NCBI RefSeq assembly: GCF_017873955.1
Contig: NZ_JAGGKS010000003.1
Location: 1 to 64,000, forward strand
Length of the DNA: 64,000 nt
Direction: 5' to 3'
From: Sedimentibacter acidaminivorans
GTDB lineage: Bacteria; Bacillota; Clostridia; Tissierellales; Sedimentibacteraceae
The notes under the pieces were generated by a model. The model was given only the letters and a program-made list of their open reading frames with translations. It searched no databases and was not told the origin of the DNA. The stretch's first letter is position 1; every line of letters begins with the position of its first letter. Below are positions 62,246 to 64,000 of this stretch, one piece after another. The translations under genes and the position numbers were made by a program.

Positions 62246-63682
62246 CTATTGTTCTAAAACACCTTCCATGTGGAATGTTTTAACATTTGTTATTTTTACA
62301 TTTACTATTTGACCTATTAAGTCTTCACTACCCTTAAAATGAACAAGTTTAAAATGCTCAGTCCTACCAGTCAAGAAATTTTCACTACTTTTGCTCACAG
62401 ACTCAACTAAAATACTATATGTCTTGCCTATGCACAATCTATTTTTCTCATAGGTAATAGGGTACAATACATCTAGAAGTTCATTAAATCTTTTGTGTTT
62501 AGTTTCATCTGGTATTTGATCTTCCATTAAAGCGGCTTTTGTTCCTTCTCTAATAGAATACAAGTAAGTGAATGCTGAATCATATTCTACCTTTTTAACA
62601 ATATCAACTGTTTCTTTAAAGTCTTCCTCTGTTTCACCAGGGAAACCAACTATTATATCAGTAGTTATTGAAGCATCAGGTATTTCTGATTTTATTTTTG
62701 ACACGATATTAAGGTAATGTTCTTTAGTATATTTACGATTCATTTTATCTAAAATATTGTTACTACCTGATTGTATAGGTAAATGTATGTGATTACATAT
62801 TTTATCACACTCTTTTATTACTCGAATCAAATCATCTGTTAAATCTTTTGGATGGGATGTCATAAAACGAATTCTTTCTATGCCATCAATTTTATTAAGT
62901 TCAAGTAGTAAATTAGCAAAAGTAAATTTGTTTTCTAATGAATTACCATATGAATTAACATTTTGACCTAATAGTGTTATTTCTTTGCAACCATCTTCAG
63001 CCAGTTTGGTTACCTCATTTATAATATCTTGTGGTTCTCTTGATTTTTCTCTACCTCTAACATATGGTACTACGCAATATGAACAAAAATTATTGCATCC
63101 ATATGTTATATTAACTAATGCCTTGTAATTATATTTTCTCGTTTTAGGCATATTTTCATATATTAGTTCAGTGTTATCTATTATTCCAATGCTTCTATGG
63201 TTATTAAAATCTACATTATAAATTAAATCAGGCAGTTCATGTATGGTGTTAGTACCAAAAATAATATCAACAAAAGAAAAAGATTTCAATATTTTTTCTC
63301 TTATTTCTGGTTTTTGCATCATACATCCACAAATTGCAACAAGCATATCTGGTTTGCTTCTTTTTAATCCTTTTATTTCTCCGAGCTTACCAAAAACCTT
63401 AAGTTCTGCATTTTCTCTAATAAGGCATGTATTAAAAATAACCAAATCTGCATTTTTTTCATCTTCTGTTTCTTCATATCCTATAGAGTTTAATATGCCT
63501 GATATTTTTTCGGAATCATGTTCATTCATCTGGCATCCATAAGTTAATATATTAAAAGTTTTTCTTTTTCCATTAATCATAAAAAATTGTTCATTATTAT
63601 TTTTTATTTCAATTATTTTTTTGTTAGTAAGGTTTATATCCTCAATTGAAGTACTTACTACATCTGTTTTTCTTTTGCTCAT
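62246..63682 (-). CDS. miaB: tRNA-2-methylthio-N6-dimethylallyladenosine synthase MiaB
   Basis: A 478-aa radical-SAM methylthiotransferase that thiomethylates i6A37 in tRNA. The MTTase domain has LTYGCQMNEHDSEKISG, NTCLIRENAE and ICGCMMQKPEI; the radical-SAM motif GCNNFCSYCVVPYVRGREKSR lies near residue 195; a TRAM domain ends the protein. TYGCQMNEHDSE distinguishes it from RimO. GGAGG precedes the ATG. It is the first gene of the miaB-mutS-mutL-miaA-ynbB operon, with gaps of 23, 15, 20 and 70 bp. Confidence 0.97.
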   Translation of the reverse strand: MSKRKTDVVSTSIEDINLTNKKIIEIKNNNEQFFMINGKRKTFNILTYGCQMNEHDSEKISGILNSIGYEETEDEKNADLVIFNTCLIRENAELKVFGKLGEIKGLKRSKPDMLVAICGCMMQKPEIREKILKSFSFVDIIFGTNTIHELPDLIYNVDFNNHRSIGIIDNTELIYENMPKTRKYNYKALVNITYGCNNFCSYCVVPYVRGREKSREPQDIINEVTKLAEDGCKEITLLGQNVNSYGNSLENKFTFANLLLELNKIDGIERIRFMTSHPKDLTDDLIRVIKECDKICNHIHLPIQSGSNNILDKMNRKYTKEHYLNIVSKIKSEIPDASITTDIIVGFPGETEEDFKETVDIVKKVEYDSAFTYLYSIREGTKAALMEDQIPDETKHKRFNELLDVLYPITYEKNRLCIGKTYSILVESVSKSSENFLTGRTEHFKLVHFKGSEDLIGQIVNVKITNVKTFHMEGVLEQ

Positions 63683-63737
63683 AAAAAAGCCTCCAAATTT
63701 CTATTAAAACATTGTAATATTAATGTATATCTTGACT

Positions 63738-63766
63738 ATTATATCATTTAAATAATATTAGTTCAA
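63738..63766 (-). promoter_or_regulatory. Promoter of the miaB-mutS-mutL-miaA-ynbB operon
   Basis: On the minus strand TTGAAC (63766-63761) and TATAAT (63743-63738) are 17 bp apart, about 55 bp before miaB. The 212-bp gap 63683-63894 also separates it from the divergent prfC; no clear prfC promoter stood out. Confidence 0.7.
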
Positions 63767-63894
63767 CTATAAAATTAAAGATGTGACTGTGACTGTACAG
63801 TGTAGAATTGAAAAAAATAAAATTAATTATTTCATTTTTTGAATATTTAATGTAAAATACTTAAGAAAGAAAAGAAAGGAAGATAAAATAAATT

Positions 63895-64000
63895 ATGAAT
63901 ATAGATTTAATAAATAAAAGACGAATATTTGGAATCATATCTCACCCGGATGCTGGAAAAACTACTTTAACAGAAAAACTGCTGCTTCATGGGGGAGCAA
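63895..64000 (+). CDS. prfC: Peptide chain release factor 3 (partial, runs off the window)
   Basis: The first 35 codons of a translational GTPase. The N-terminus reads [19 protein letters not shown], with the G1 loop [21 protein letters not shown] that is characteristic of RF3, which removes RF1/RF2 from the ribosome after termination. GGAAG lies about 12 nt before the ATG at 63895, slightly distant. The gene continues beyond the right edge and is divergent from miaB. Confidence 0.88.
   Translation, partial: MNIDLINKRRIFGIISHPDAGKTTLTEKLLLHGGA

Overview
This window comes from a low-GC, strongly AT-biased Firmicute, most likely an anaerobic clostridial or Tissierellia-type bacterium that may form spores. 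The reasons are the gene order (rimP-nusA-ylxR-ylxQ-infB-rbfA-nrnA-truB-ribF-rpsO-pnp-ylxY-mlpA-dut-ymxH-tepA-ftsK-rimO-pgsA-recA-rny, then miaB-mutS-mutL-miaA-ynbB on the other strand), the strong AGGAGG-type ribosome sites, the Bacillus-type LexA boxes and the S-layer-homology surface proteins. The species cannot be named from sequence alone. No rRNA, tRNA, CRISPR array or intact insertion sequence was seen.

Layout. 1-1.1 kb: the end of a 25-bp tandem repeat array and an FkbM-type methyltransferase. 1.2-11.3 kb: a translation/RNA operon (rimP to ribF), then rpsO-pnp. 11.4-24.4 kb: a degenerate NodB-fold protein, an M16 protease, dUTPase, a PRC-barrel protein, a ClpP-like protease, the FtsK/SpoIIIE translocase, RimO, PgsA, LexA-controlled recA, RNase Y and purB. 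24.6-32.8 kb: an accessory sensory/surface cassette made of a lipoprotein, an SLH protein, a twin solute-binding-domain protein fused to degenerate GGDEF/EAL modules and split by a frameshift, and an OmpR-type two-component system. 32.8-35.4 kb: two GNAT acetyltransferases between AT-rich non-coding stretches full of palindromes and short repeats. 35.4-39.8 kb: a Xer-type recombinase, a MutS2 lacking its Smr nuclease domain behind an attenuator-like leader with a tiny upstream ORF, and the divergent SOS pair yneA-like/lexA. 39.9-55.1 kb: two adjacent genes for giant secreted proteins (about 2,000 aa each, one SLH-anchored), a DUF2442 gene and a MalT/LuxR-type regulator. 55.2-63.7 kb: the miaB-mutS-mutL-miaA-ynbB operon. 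The right edge holds the start of prfC.

How it fits together. The left half is core information processing. Damage repair runs through the window: recA and the lexA/yneA pair carry matching LexA boxes placed over their promoters, and mutS/mutL share an operon with two tRNA-modification genes. The least ordinary parts are the mutS2 leader (consensus promoter, 8-codon ORF with its own ribosome site, two competing helices, intrinsic terminator), the sensory cassette at 24.6-32.8 kb, and the giant surface-protein locus with its adjacent regulator. All functions are read from motifs and context; no database search was possible.
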